Origin: Prauserella marina
Lineage (GTDB): Bacteria > Actinomycetota > Actinomycetes > Mycobacteriales > Pseudonocardiaceae
Assembly (NCBI RefSeq): GCF_002240355.1
Contig: NZ_CP016353.1
Location: 6,787,919 to 6,851,918 of the forward strand
Direction of reading: 5' to 3'
Length of the DNA stretch: 64,000 nt
Below the pieces are notes generated by a model. The model was not told the origin of the DNA, made no database searches, and was given only the letters and a program-made list of their open reading frames with translations. Below are positions 8,514 to 16,706 of the stretch, in pieces (positions within the stretch are counted from its first letter, which is position 1; every line of letters starts with the position of its first letter). A program made the position numbers and the translations under genes.

Positions 8514-9778
8514 CGCGGCACCGCCTTCGCCGAAAGGAACGCGAAGTAGAGCCCGGCAAGCAGCGCGGCCCTTCCCCACACACCGATGACGACGGCCTGC
8601 GCCGCGAACCCGTCGTAGATCGCGCCGCCTCCTCCGCCGAGTTCGCTGTACCAACGGAAGATCCCGATGCCCATGGCCAGATCGGCGAGCAGGTAGCCGA
8701 CGATCCAGCCCCACCGCACCTTGAGCAACACGAACATCGGCAACAGCCACAGCGTGTACTGCGGTGAATGCACCTTGTGCAGCAACAGAAACGCGCACAA
8801 CGCCGCCGCTGCCACTGGCAACAGCGGGTACTCGCCGCCCTCCTCGCGATAACGCCGCCAGCCGAGCCAGCAGGCCAGCGCTACCGCCGCGATGACGAGT
8901 ACCGGTGACACCACGTCGACGAACGACCGGAATCCCGCCTCGTCGTCGCCGAACAACAACCGGACGCCCCAGTACCACAGCGAGTTGGTCGTCAGGTCGG
9001 CCGAACGCTCGCCCTGGAACAGGAATGATGCCCACCAGCCGTCGAATCCGGCGATCGCGAAAGGCACGTTCGCCACGATCGCGGTCGACGCCGCGACCAG
9101 CACGACCCGCACCGCGGCTCTCACGTTCCTCCCGCCTTCGCTCGTGAAGGCATAGAGAACGAGCGGAAGTACGAACAGCGCGGGATAGAGCTTGAGCGCG
9201 AACCCGATACCGAGCAGTGCGGCGGCCACGCTCGTGCGCACCGCGAGCGGCCAGCTCGCCCGGTAGATCACGAAGAACGCGGCGACGGAAGCCGCCACCG
9301 CAGGCAGGTCCCAGTTGTGGAAGGCGTACAGCACCAGCGGCGGACCCAGCGCCCACAGCAATGCTCTCCAGCCGGCGAGCCTGCCGAGCAGCCACGCGGT
9401 GAGCAGCCCGAACGGCGCCAGCAACAACGCCGAAAGCAACAGGAACTGGGCGTCGTTGTCCGCGAACGCGGCACCTGCCCAGATGAGCACGCCGGTCAGC
9501 ACCGGGTACTCAACGGTCCCGCCGACGAGGTTGCCGTCGACGAGGGCGCCGTCGACATAGGGGAAGACGTGCTTGTCGATGTCCCTGCCCAGCCACAGGA
9601 ACTGGATGTCCGAGTAACAGACGTCGCTGTTGACGCGCTCGGAGTAGTCCGGCGCGCTCCGTCCCGACTCGTCGAATTCGGGCCCCGCGCACCGGTACTT
9701 GTTCGCGAGCCCCGCGGCGAGCACGAGCCCGCACAGGAAAACCAGCGCCGCGAGTTGAGCGCGGTGCGTCGGGCGCAC
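8399..9778 (-). CDS. Second GT87-like polytopic membrane protein, paralog of 6969-8513
   Basis: This 459-residue membrane protein repeats the landmarks of its convergent neighbour: VCYSDIQFLWLGRDID, EYPVLTGVLIW, HNWDLPAVAASVAAFFVIYRA, GFALKLYPALFVLPL and SPQYTLWLLPMFV. About ten transmembrane helices are visible. A role as a lipid-linked glycosyltransferase in envelope polysaccharide or lipoglycan assembly is inferred from family resemblance. The 3' ends of the two paralogs overlap by 115 bp, so the Ser/Thr/Pro-rich tail (about 38 residues) here is antisense to the other gene's tail. The start is immediately downstream of the endonuclease IV stop on the same strand, suggesting co-transcription. 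Confidence 0.75.
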   Translation of the reverse strand: MRPTHRAQLAALVFLCGLVLAAGLANKYRCAGPEFDESGRSAPDYSERVNSDVCYSDIQFLWLGRDIDKHVFPYVDGALVDGNLVGGTVEYPVLTGVLIWAGAAFADNDAQFLLLSALLLAPFGLLTAWLLGRLAGWRALLWALGPPLVLYAFHNWDLPAVAASVAAFFVIYRASWPLAVRTSVAAALLGIGFALKLYPALFVLPLVLYAFTSEGGRNVRAAVRVVLVAASTAIVANVPFAIAGFDGWWASFLFQGERSADLTTNSLWYWGVRLLFGDDEAGFRSFVDVVSPVLVIAAVALACWLGWRRYREEGGEYPLLPVAAAALCAFLLLHKVHSPQYTLWLLPMFVLLKVRWGWIVGYLLADLAMGIGIFRWYSELGGGGGAIYDGFAAQAVVIGVWGRAALLAGLYFAFLSAKAVPRYTVALDRLTTTTSFAPSSTPPAGSSSPAVRTRSVDGR

Positions 9779-9783
9779 GCCGC

Positions 9784-10584
9784 TCAGAGCCCGCGCAGGA
9801 ACTCGATGTCGGCGGCCTGCCCACCAGGCGGGGTTTCCACGATGACGGGGGCGCCCGCCTCGACGGCGACGGCGCCGAGCAGTTCGGCGGGAATCGTCCC
9901 TTCACCACCGACGACGTTCGCGTGCCGATCGCGTTGCGAGCCTGCCTCGTCGCGGGAGTTGTTCAGGTGTACGAGGTCGATCCGGCCGGTGATCGCCTTG
10001 ACCTTCGAGACCACGTCGGAAAGATCCCAGCCCGCGGCCCACGCGTGACACGTGTCGAGGCAGAACCCCGCGTCGAAAGAACCGACCTCGTCCCACAGCC
10101 TGGCGAGCATGTCGAGGTCCTTGGCCATGGCACCGTCACCGCCGGCCGTGTTCTCGATGAGAACGGGGACCTCGAAACCGCCTTGCTCGGCCTGCCGTTC
10201 GAACAGCTTGCGCCAATTGGCCAAGCCTTCCCCTGTGTCCTCGCCTTTGCGCACGTGCCCACCGTGAACCACGATGCCGCGCGCTCCGACCTCGGCGGCG
10301 GCGCTCACGTGCTGCGCCAGCGTCTTGCGCGAGGGAATACGAATGCGGTTGTTCAGCGAGGCGACGTTGAGCACGTAGGGCGAATGAATGAACACGGTGA
10401 TCCCCGACTGCCCGAACTCATCGGCCTGCGGATGCCGCTGCGGCTTCTTCCAGCCCTGTGGATCGGCGAGAAAGAACTGCACCGCATCGGCACCGACGTC
10501 GCGGGCCGCGGTTATCGGATCGTCGTCCCTTACGTGAGCACCGATGAGCATTCGAAGAGGGTAACGATCCGCGATCGCGTTCAT
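9784..10584 (-). CDS. nfo: Endonuclease IV (apurinic/apyrimidinic endonuclease)
   Basis: This 266-residue TIM-barrel enzyme nicks DNA at abasic sites in base excision repair. Metal-binding motifs are visible in order: GAHV, HSPY, VHGGH, IENTAGG, CLDTCHAWAAG, LVHLNNSRDEAGS with DRHANVVGGEG, and VETPPG. It also has the family sequence RIRIPSRK. The ATG at 10584 and the ATG at 10551 (MLIGAHV, the usual family start) are both possible; neither has a clear ribosome site. Only 5 bp separate its stop from the start of the downstream GT87-like gene. Confidence 0.93.
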   Translation of the reverse strand: MNAIADRYPLRMLIGAHVRDDDPITAARDVGADAVQFFLADPQGWKKPQRHPQADEFGQSGITVFIHSPYVLNVASLNNRIRIPSRKTLAQHVSAAAEVGARGIVVHGGHVRKGEDTGEGLANWRKLFERQAEQGGFEVPVLIENTAGGDGAMAKDLDMLARLWDEVGSFDAGFCLDTCHAWAAGWDLSDVVSKVKAITGRIDLVHLNNSRDEAGSQRDRHANVVGGEGTIPAELLGAVAVEAGAPVIVETPPGGQAADIEFLRGL

Positions 10585-10657
10585 CGAGTACGGTGACCCT
10601 GTTTCGCATCCACCCGGTTCCGACTGGGGTCGCACCACGCGCGAAGGCGAGGAACTC

Positions 10658-11500
10658 ATGGGGTCTGGGTTTCGACCGCACGGCAGGCGATTCGGCACCG
10701 CCGGTGTTCTCGTGGCCGTATCCGCGCTGTCGGTGCAGCTCCTCGCGCCCGGCGTCGCCTCGGCAGCCGAACCCGTCGTCGTCGGAAGCTGCTCGCGAAC
10801 GCTGAACGGCGACGATGGCAAGCCGCTCACCCTGGACATCGGTTCGGCCGTCAACGCCCCGGGCCTGCTGGATGTCGGGCTCGGAGCCGATTCGGGCGCG
10901 CTGCTGTCCCTGCCGGTCAAGGAGACCCTGAAGGGCCTCGGCATCAGCGAGACCGGCCCCGTCGTCGACACGGCGGGGCGGCTCTGCGACACCGTGACCG
11001 ACCTGGCGAACAGGGCAGCCGCGCCGGTACAGCGAGCCATTCCCGAACCGAACCCCGTCGTTCCTCCTCGCCCCGAAAAGCCAGCGCCGGAGGAACCACC
11101 CTCGGAAGAGCCACCTCCCGAACCGGAGGAACCGGCGCCCGGCGCCCCCGGTCAGGAGCCCGCTCCGCCGCCGCCCGAGGTTCCGCCGTCCACGCTGCCC
11201 GTTCCCTCAGAGCGCTTCGCGGGCATCGTGCCGATCGGCGACTTCTCCACGCTCGGACCGATCAGCGTGCCCCCCGCCGTCTCGATCCCGCCGTTCACGC
11301 CGCCAGCGGTTCCCGACCTCGGCGGGCCCGACGCGAACAGGGCCCCCGACACGGTCAAGCACGGGAACAACCCGGGAACGGCGAGGGCGCTGTCCCTCCC
11401 CGACGCTCCCGACCGGCTGCCGATGTTGCTTGCCGTGCTCGCCCTCGTACTCGTCGTCGCCGCGCTCGCACGTACCTGGGTTCGGCGCAGGTCCGCCTGA
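10658..11500 (+). CDS. Secreted Pro-rich protein with C-terminal membrane anchor
   Basis: I do not recognise the family. The 280-residue product has a Sec signal peptide (cleavage likely after PGVASA near residue 36), a small domain with two Cys (SCSRTLNG and RLCDTV), a Pro/Glu-rich linker (about 125-180), and a C-terminal hydrophobic helix LPMLLAVLALVLVVAALA followed by RTWVRRRSA. This predicts an outward-facing protein held by a C-terminal helix with a basic stop-transfer tail. A GAGGA ribosome site precedes the ATG. The next gene has the same plan and nearly the same C-terminus, so they are tandem paralogs. Confidence 0.75.
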   Translation: MGSGFRPHGRRFGTAGVLVAVSALSVQLLAPGVASAAEPVVVGSCSRTLNGDDGKPLTLDIGSAVNAPGLLDVGLGADSGALLSLPVKETLKGLGISETGPVVDTAGRLCDTVTDLANRAAAPVQRAIPEPNPVVPPRPEKPAPEEPPSEEPPPEPEEPAPGAPGQEPAPPPPEVPPSTLPVPSERFAGIVPIGDFSTLGPISVPPAVSIPPFTPPAVPDLGGPDANRAPDTVKHGNNPGTARALSLPDAPDRLPMLLAVLALVLVVAALARTWVRRRSA

Positions 11501-11616
11501 CCGGCCGGGCGTGGGTGTCAGTTCACACCTCGAATTGATCCGTTCTCGCGTATCTTTTCCGTGCACACCTCGTTGCTGGTTTTGAACACCCTGTCGACTT
11601 CGAAGGGGACGCTCTC

Positions 11617-12573
11617 GTGCGGATCACGCCGACCGCCATGGCAAGGACAACGCGCAAGGTGCTCACGACAGCAGCCGTCGCCGCCGCTGTCACCGGCCTG
11701 ACGATGCTTTCCGGCGGAACGGCGAGCGCCAGCTCGACGACTCTGCTCGCCGACTCGTGCACCCAGCTGGTTCAGGGGCGGATCGGCGACGACATCCTTT
11801 TGCGCGGTGAGTCCGTGCGGGACCTGGTCAAGCAGGGCGCGAAAGAGGCACAGACGATCGCGGTCGTGCATCACCTGACGATCTGGCCCGACCACCTCGC
11901 AAGGGAGATCGCCAAGGAACAACTGCCCGTCGGCTCCGTCCCCAACGCGCAGGGCGGCACCATCACCGGCAGCGCGCTCGGCTCAGCGGTACGAGCGGCG
12001 CTCAAGGATTCCGCCGGCATCGGTGTGCTCGGCGAAACCAAGGAGACCACGCTCAGCACCATCGCGAACAAGGTCGCCGGAAACTGCGGGCTGCCGGTGG
12101 CGGCCACCAACTACACCTCGCCGTCGAGCCCGCGCGACGACAACCCTTCGTCCCCCTCCTCGCCGTCCTCACCCTCCGCACCAGGCCAGGACGGCGGCAC
12201 GAGCGCGACGCCGGGAACAGGAGCACTCGAAGGCACGGGCGGCGCCACCGTCCCGCCACGTGACTACGGAGACATCCCGGCCGTGAGCCCGCCGAGCGCG
12301 GGTATCGGCGTGCCGCCGGACCTTCGCTACCCGCCGTCGAGTGGCATTCCGGGACAGCCCTCCTCACCCGAGTTCGGCATCCTCGGCGCCGACTCCGACG
12401 ACAACGGCGCCAGGGCAGGGCAGGGCGACGACGTGCGCAACGCTGGCAACGCCGACGCCATCGCGGCACCGCCATCGCAAACCGCGGTCCAGCTGCCGAT
12501 GCTGCTTGCCGTGGTCGCGCTGGCTGGCGTCACGGCGGCCCTCGTGCGCACCTGGGTCTTGCGCAGGACCTGA
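11617..12573 (+). CDS. Secreted Ser/Pro-rich protein with C-terminal membrane anchor, paralog of 10658-11500
   Basis: This 318-residue protein of unknown function starts at GTG 11617 (or ATG 11638, which also leaves a full signal peptide). The signal peptide ends near SGGTASASS. The mature part has Cys in DSCTQLVQG and GNCGLPV, mirroring the two Cys of its upstream paralog. A Ser/Pro-rich linker follows, and the C-terminus LPMLLAVVALAGVTAALV plus RTWVLRRT copies that paralog's anchor. The pair stands between nfo and rpsF, where mycobacteria carry no such genes, so it looks like a lineage-specific insertion into a conserved block. Confidence 0.75.
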   Translation: MRITPTAMARTTRKVLTTAAVAAAVTGLTMLSGGTASASSTTLLADSCTQLVQGRIGDDILLRGESVRDLVKQGAKEAQTIAVVHHLTIWPDHLAREIAKEQLPVGSVPNAQGGTITGSALGSAVRAALKDSAGIGVLGETKETTLSTIANKVAGNCGLPVAATNYTSPSSPRDDNPSSPSSPSSPSAPGQDGGTSATPGTGALEGTGGATVPPRDYGDIPAVSPPSAGIGVPPDLRYPPSSGIPGQPSSPEFGILGADSDDNGARAGQGDDVRNAGNADAIAAPPSQTAVQLPMLLAVVALAGVTAALVRTWVLRRT

Positions 12574-12634
12574 CCGTACGAGCCACCCCGGACGAGACCG
12601 TCGGAGCAGGTCCGTAGACTGGTCTGTCGACAAC

Positions 12635-12677
12635 CCTCCTGTCACGGAACGTCCGTGACCGCGAAGCCCACAGGAGG
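12635..12677 (+). promoter_or_regulatory. Probable S6:S18-responsive leader of rpsF
   Basis: CCTCCTGT (12635-12642) is exactly complementary to ACAGGAGG (12670-12677), which contains the rpsF Shine-Dalgarno. The enclosed segment forms a second hairpin, CACGGA-ACG-TCCGTG, followed by an unpaired CCGCGAAGCCC. Many bacterial rpsF leaders bind the S6:S18 protein pair through a CCG-containing bulge to repress translation; this layout fits that model. The pairing is seen directly; the S6:S18 role is inferred from the family. Confidence 0.6.
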
Positions 12678-12686
12678 TGAGTGGTT

Positions 12687-13022
12687 GTGCCACGCCATTA
12701 CGAGGTAATGGTCATCCTCGATCCCTCGCTCGACGAGCGTACGGTCGCCCCCACCCTCGACAACTTCCTCAACGTGATCCGCACATCAGGCGGAAGCGTC
12801 GAGAAGGTCGACATCTGGGGCCGCCGCAGGCTCTCGTACGAGATCGCCAAGAACGCAGAGGGCATCTACGCCGTGCTCGACCTGCACTCGGAGCCCGAGG
12901 CGGTCAAGGAACTCGACCGTCAGCTCTCGCTACAGGAAACCGTGCTGCGCACCAAGGTCGTGCGGCAGACGGCTCCGCGTGGAGCAAAGGCAGCCGCCAA
13001 GATCGCAGCGGCGAAGGCCTGA
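12687..13022 (+). CDS. rpsF: 30S ribosomal protein S6
   Basis: S6 binds 16S rRNA with S18 in the platform of the small subunit. The 111-residue product reads [20 protein letters not shown] and has the family blocks [19 protein letters not shown] and RTKVVRQ. I choose GTG 12687, nine bases after AGGAGG; GTG 12681 would be only three bases away. The gene heads the rpsF-ssb-rpsR-rplI cluster. Confidence 0.95.
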   Translation: MPRHYEVMVILDPSLDERTVAPTLDNFLNVIRTSGGSVEKVDIWGRRRLSYEIAKNAEGIYAVLDLHSEPEAVKELDRQLSLQETVLRTKVVRQTAPRGAKAAAKIAAAKA

Positions 13023-13033
13023 GGCAGGAAGCC

Positions 13034-13528
13034 ATGGCTGGAGACACCGTCATCACGGTGGTCGGCAACCTGACAGCGGACCCCGAGCTGCGCTTCACTC
13101 CGTCCGGAGCGGCCGTCGCGAACTTCACCGTCGCTTCGACGCCCCGTACCTTCGACCGGCAGTCCGGCGAATGGAAGGACGGCGAGGCGCTGTTCCTGCG
13201 CTGCAACATCTGGCGGCAGGCGGCTGAGAACGTCGCCGAGACGCTGACCAGGGGCGCGAGGGTCATCGTGCAGGGCAGGCTGAAGCAGCGGTCCTTCGAG
13301 ACGAAGGAAGGCGAGAAGCGCACGGTCGTCGAGCTCGAAGTCGACGAGATCGGGCCCTCGCTGCGTTACGCCACGGCCAAGGTCAACAAGGTCAGCCGCG
13401 GCAGCGGTGGCGGCGGCTTCGGGGGCGGCGGTGGCGCCGGTGCCGGTGCGCCTGCCGACGACCCGTGGGGTTCCGCGCCACCCGCAGGAGGCGGTGGCGG
13501 CGGGTTCTCCGACGAACCGCCCTTCTAA
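13034..13528 (+). CDS. ssb: Single-stranded DNA-binding protein
   Basis: This 164-residue Ssb protects single-stranded DNA and recruits replication and repair proteins. The OB fold covers residues 1-118 ([39 protein letters not shown]). A Gly-rich linker follows, then the acidic tip DEPPF used for partner binding. It lies 11 bp after rpsF; the GGAAGCC before the ATG is a modest ribosome site. A longer reading starting in rpsF is an overlap artefact. Confidence 0.95.
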   Translation: MAGDTVITVVGNLTADPELRFTPSGAAVANFTVASTPRTFDRQSGEWKDGEALFLRCNIWRQAAENVAETLTRGARVIVQGRLKQRSFETKEGEKRTVVELEVDEIGPSLRYATAKVNKVSRGSGGGGFGGGGGAGAGAPADDPWGSAPPAGGGGGGFSDEPPF

Positions 13529-13561
13529 GCAACCACAAGAATCGTTCCCCAGGAGTACACA

Positions 13562-13810
13562 GTGGCCAAGCCACCCATTCGTAAGCCGAAGAAGAAAGTC
13601 TGCGTGTTCTGCAAGGCCGAGAAGCAGGGCCACCCCGAGCACATCGACTACAAGGACACCAACCTGCTGCGGAAGTACATCTCCGACCGCGGCAAGATCA
13701 GGGCCCGCAGGGTCACCGGCAATTGCAGCCAGCACCAGCGCGACATCGCCATCGCGGTCAAGAACTCCCGCGAGATGGCGCTGCTGCCCTACACCTCGAC
13801 CGCGCGCTGA
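13562..13810 (+). CDS. rpsR: 30S ribosomal protein S18, zinc-ribbon (C+) form
   Basis: The 82-residue S18 starts at GTG with CAGGAG upstream. It retains KVCVFC and a further Cys in [10 protein letters not shown], marking the Cys-containing paralog type that binds zinc. [17 protein letters not shown] and the arginine-containing tail TSTAR are standard. Actinobacteria often keep a second, Cys-free S18 elsewhere for zinc-poor growth; that copy is not in this window. Confidence 0.95.
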   Translation: MAKPPIRKPKKKVCVFCKAEKQGHPEHIDYKDTNLLRKYISDRGKIRARRVTGNCSQHQRDIAIAVKNSREMALLPYTSTAR

Positions 13811-13825
13811 GAGAGGGAGTAGGAC

Positions 13826-14281
13826 ATGGCAAAGATCATTCTGACGACCGATGTCGCCAATCTCGGTGGTCCCGGTGACATCGTCGAGGTCAAGGACGGC
13901 TACGCGCGCAACTACCTGTTGCCACGTGGCTTCGCGATCACGGCGACAAAGGGCGCGGAGAAGAACATCCGCACCATCCGCAGGGTGCAGGAGTCGCGTC
14001 GCATCCGCGACCTCGACCACGCCAAGGAGGTCAAGGCGAAGCTGGAGGGCCTCGGCGCCATCCAGCTCAGCGCCAAGGCCGCGGAGGGCTCCCAGAAGCT
14101 CTTCGGCTCCGTGACCACCAGTGACGTCGTCACCGCCATCAAGGCGGCCGGTGGCCCGCTGCTCGACAAGCGGTCCATCGAACTCGGCGAGCACATCAAG
14201 ACGCTCGGCAAGCACGGGGTCAGCGCCAAGCTGCACCCGAAGGTGACGGCCGACGTCCGCATCGAGGTCGTCGCGCAGTAG
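13826..14281 (+). CDS. rplI: 50S ribosomal protein L9
   Basis: This 151-residue L9 has the N-terminal rRNA-binding domain (KIILTTDVANLGGPGDIVEVKDGYARNYLLPRG, start of residue run shown in part), a long connecting helix (EVKAKLEGL) and the C-terminal domain with FGSVTTSDV. GAGAGGGAG precedes the ATG, 15 bp after rpsR. It closes the ribosomal cluster and is followed by a hairpin terminator. Confidence 0.95.
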   Translation: MAKIILTTDVANLGGPGDIVEVKDGYARNYLLPRGFAITATKGAEKNIRTIRRVQESRRIRDLDHAKEVKAKLEGLGAIQLSAKAAEGSQKLFGSVTTSDVVTAIKAAGGPLLDKRSIELGEHIKTLGKHGVSAKLHPKVTADVRIEVVAQ

Positions 14282-14302
14282 TCGCGATCATCGCTTCACG
14301 GC

Positions 14303-14338
14303 AACGGCGGGATCCCCGGCAACGGGGGTCCCGCCGTT
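14303..14338 (+). terminator. Hairpin terminator after rplI
   Basis: AACGGCGGGATCCCC pairs with GGGGGTCCCGCCGTT (one G-T pair) around GGCAA, 21 bp after the rplI stop. Confidence 0.7.
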
Positions 14339-14470
14339 CCCGTTCGCGGGGAACCGCTCGACGATCGCGTTCCGTGGACCGGTTACGGAACGCACAGAGC
14401 AGGCTTCCCCTGAGCTGAGCACCGGCCACTCGTTCAGCCCAACGGGGCCCCACGAAACGCTCGGTAGCTT

Positions 14471-14707
14471 TCATCCACAGGCCGCACCGCACCCTGGTGA
14501 CAAGAGCCATGTGCGACACGCCGATCCACCAACTCGATGCGACACGCCGCATGGCTTACAACAAAGTTCTCCACACCTTACTCACAGGCTCCTACCAGGG
14601 GTTTTCGTCATGCAAACACAAGTCATCCCCAAGTTGTACACAGGTATCAACAGCCCTGTGATTGGTTGCGGCCCTCCATCAACAAGTTATCCACAGTGTG
14701 ATCCACA
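14471..14707 (+). promoter_or_regulatory. DnaA-box-like cluster upstream of dnaB
   Basis: The 570-bp gap between rplI and dnaB holds no convincing gene. It contains a perfect DnaA box TTATCCACA at 14687-14695 and five same-strand near matches: TCATCCACA (14471), TTCTCCACA (14567), TTACTCACA (14578), TTGTACACA (14634) and TGATCCACA (14699). The local base composition is also less GC-rich than the neighbouring genes. Binding by DnaA is inferred. Confidence 0.5.
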
Positions 14708-14854
14708 GCCAAGATTGCGCTGGTCCTTCCGGGCGATCTAGCGTGCTCCGACGGCGCCCGAAACGAGGCTCCTCCGGCGCCGAATGGCAGCCACCGATTT
14801 CCGCTAGAATCGAACGCATGTTCGATACCCGACATTGAGGAGGTGCCTGCACCG

Positions 14855-16240
14855 GTGGCGATCACCGACGACCGCGGCCCCGCGTACCCACCGTCCGAGC
14901 AACAAGGCGGATTCGACCGTCAACCGCCCCAGGACGTGCCGGCGGAGCAATCCGTACTCGGCGGCATGCTGCTGTCCAAGGACGCGATCGCCGATGTCGT
15001 CGAGGTGCTGCGGCCCGGTGACTTCTACCGTCCGGCTCACCAGGCCGTCTACGACTGCATCCTCGATCTCTACGGCAGGGGAGAGCCCGCCGACCCGATC
15101 ACCGTGTCGGCCGAGCTGGAACGGCGAAGCGAACTGGCGAGGGTCGGCGGCGCGCCGTACCTGCACACGCTCATCGCCACCGTGCCGACGGCGGCCAACG
15201 CCGGCTACTACGCGCAGATCGTGGCCGAAAAGGCCATTCTCCGCAGGCTCGTCGAGGCAGGCACCCGCATCGTCCAGTACGGCTACGGCGCGGACGGTAC
15301 CGACGGCGGAGACGTCAACGAGGTCGTCGACCGCGCACAGGCCGCCATCTACGAGGTCACCGAGCGGCGGACGAGCGAGGACTACGTCGCGCTCGAAGAA
15401 CTGCTGCAACCCACCATGGACGAGATCGACGCCATCGCGTCCCGGGGCGGGACGGCGCAGGGAATCCCCACCGGATTCGTCGACCTCGACGAGGTGACCA
15501 ACGGTCTGCACGCCGGTCAGATGGTCATCGTCGCCGCGCGGCCCGGTGTCGGTAAGTCGACCCTCGGCCTCGACTTCGCGAGGTCCTGCTCGATCCGGCA
15601 CGGCATGACCAGCGTCATCTTCTCGCTGGAAATGAGCCGGACCGAAATCGTCATGCGCATGCTCTCGGCGGAAGCTCGCATCAGGCTTGCCGACATGCGC
15701 GGTGGCAAGATGTCCGACGACGACTGGACCCGGCTGGCGAGGCGGATGAGCGAGATCAGCGAGGCACCGCTGTTCGTCGACGACTCGCCCAACCTGACCA
15801 TGATGGAAATCCGTGCGAAGGCGAGGCGGCTCAAACAGCGCAACGACCTGAAGCTGGTCATCCTCGACTACCTCCAGCTCATGACATCGGGCAAGCGGGT
15901 GGAGTCGAGGCAGCAGGAAGTGTCGGAGTTCTCCCGGCATCTCAAACTGCTGGCGAAGGAACTCGAAGTGCCGGTCATCGCGATCAGTCAGCTCAACCGT
16001 GGGCCCGAACAGCGGACCGACAAGCGGCCGATGCTCGCCGACCTGCGTGAATCGGGCTCACTGGAGCAGGACGCCGACATGGTGATGCTGATCCACCGGC
16101 CCGACGCGTGGGAAAGGGACGATCCGCGAGCAGGTGAGGCGGACCTGATTCTGGCCAAGCACAGGGCGGGCCCCACGAGCACCATCAGCGTGGCACACCA
16201 ACTCCACTACAGCCGGTTCACCGACCTGGCACCGGAGTAG
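14855..16240 (+). CDS. dnaB: Replicative DNA helicase DnaB
   Basis: This 461-residue hexameric helicase unwinds DNA at the fork. The N-terminal primase-interacting domain starts at QPPQDVPAEQSVLGGMLLS. The RecA-like motor has Walker A ARPGVGKST near residues 228-236, Walker B VILDYLQLM, and the conserved ISQLNRGPEQR and SGSLEQDADMV. I choose GTG 14855 (MAITDDR), 11 bases after GAGGAGG; GTG 14843 overlaps that ribosome site. Unlike M. tuberculosis DnaB, no intein interrupts the motor domain. Confidence 0.97.
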   Translation: MAITDDRGPAYPPSEQQGGFDRQPPQDVPAEQSVLGGMLLSKDAIADVVEVLRPGDFYRPAHQAVYDCILDLYGRGEPADPITVSAELERRSELARVGGAPYLHTLIATVPTAANAGYYAQIVAEKAILRRLVEAGTRIVQYGYGADGTDGGDVNEVVDRAQAAIYEVTERRTSEDYVALEELLQPTMDEIDAIASRGGTAQGIPTGFVDLDEVTNGLHAGQMVIVAARPGVGKSTLGLDFARSCSIRHGMTSVIFSLEMSRTEIVMRMLSAEARIRLADMRGGKMSDDDWTRLARRMSEISEAPLFVDDSPNLTMMEIRAKARRLKQRNDLKLVILDYLQLMTSGKRVESRQQEVSEFSRHLKLLAKELEVPVIAISQLNRGPEQRTDKRPMLADLRESGSLEQDADMVMLIHRPDAWERDDPRAGEADLILAKHRAGPTSTISVAHQLHYSRFTDLAPE

Positions 16241-16244
16241 CCGG

Positions 16245-16622
16245 TCAGCGCACCGTCTCCTGCGCCTCCAGCAACTCGTCGCCGTACTCACGTATCCAAC
16301 TGGCCAATTCGCGCATCGGCCCGTCGACGAGGCTGGCACCCAGCGAGCTCAGCCTGTAGTCGACGCGAGGCGGCGCCGCCCGATGACGACGACGTTCGAC
16401 CAGGCCGTTGGCGAGCAGTCGGCGCAGGGTCTCGGTCAGCACTTTGTCGCTGAGCCCGCCGACCCGCTCAAGCAGCTCGGAACGGCGCAGCGGCCCGGCT
16501 CGCAGTCCGGCGAGCACGATCGGATCCCAGGTGTGGGCGAACAGTTCGGTCGCCGCACGCAGTCGGCAGTCTGCGAGCAACTGCTCGCAGGAAGCGGTGC
16601 GATCGTCGTTCATCGATGCCAT
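16245..16622 (-). CDS. HxlR-family transcriptional regulator
   Basis: This 125-residue winged-helix protein has the HxlR pattern: an early Cys (CEQLLADCRLR), WDPIVLAGLRAGPLRRSELLERVGGLSDKVLTETLRRL (described in part), and the wing RVDYRLSSLG. HxlR proteins often respond to aldehydes or redox state through Cys. Either ATG 16622 or ATG 16613 could start it. It is divergent from an NADP-binding oxidoreductase gene, its likely target. Confidence 0.88.
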   Translation of the reverse strand: MASMNDDRTASCEQLLADCRLRAATELFAHTWDPIVLAGLRAGPLRRSELLERVGGLSDKVLTETLRRLLANGLVERRRHRAAPPRVDYRLSSLGASLVDGPMRELASWIREYGDELLEAQETVR

Positions 16623-16640
16623 GCTCGCGCGTCCGTCTCC

Positions 16641-16652
16641 TACCGATCGGTA
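16641..16652. promoter_or_regulatory. Candidate HxlR operator
   Basis: TACCGATCGGTA is a perfect 12-bp palindrome in the 84-bp gap between the divergent HxlR and oxidoreductase genes. A second dyad, CTAC-G-GTAG, lies at 16665-16673. Two symmetric sites in a shared promoter region suit a dimeric regulator. Confidence 0.4.
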
Positions 16653-16706
16653 TGCGTCGGCTTCCTACGGTAGCCCTCAGCAATCCACGACAGATGGGAA
16701 CGAACC

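Noticed and set aside
12677..13528. One frame joining rpsF and ssb as a fusion
   Set aside because: The frame reads rpsF out of frame before entering ssb; rpsF is correct in its own frame and ssb has its own ATG.
14511..14741. A 76-codon frame in the gap before dnaB
   Set aside because: No ribosome site or domain; the region is better explained by DnaA-box-like sequence.
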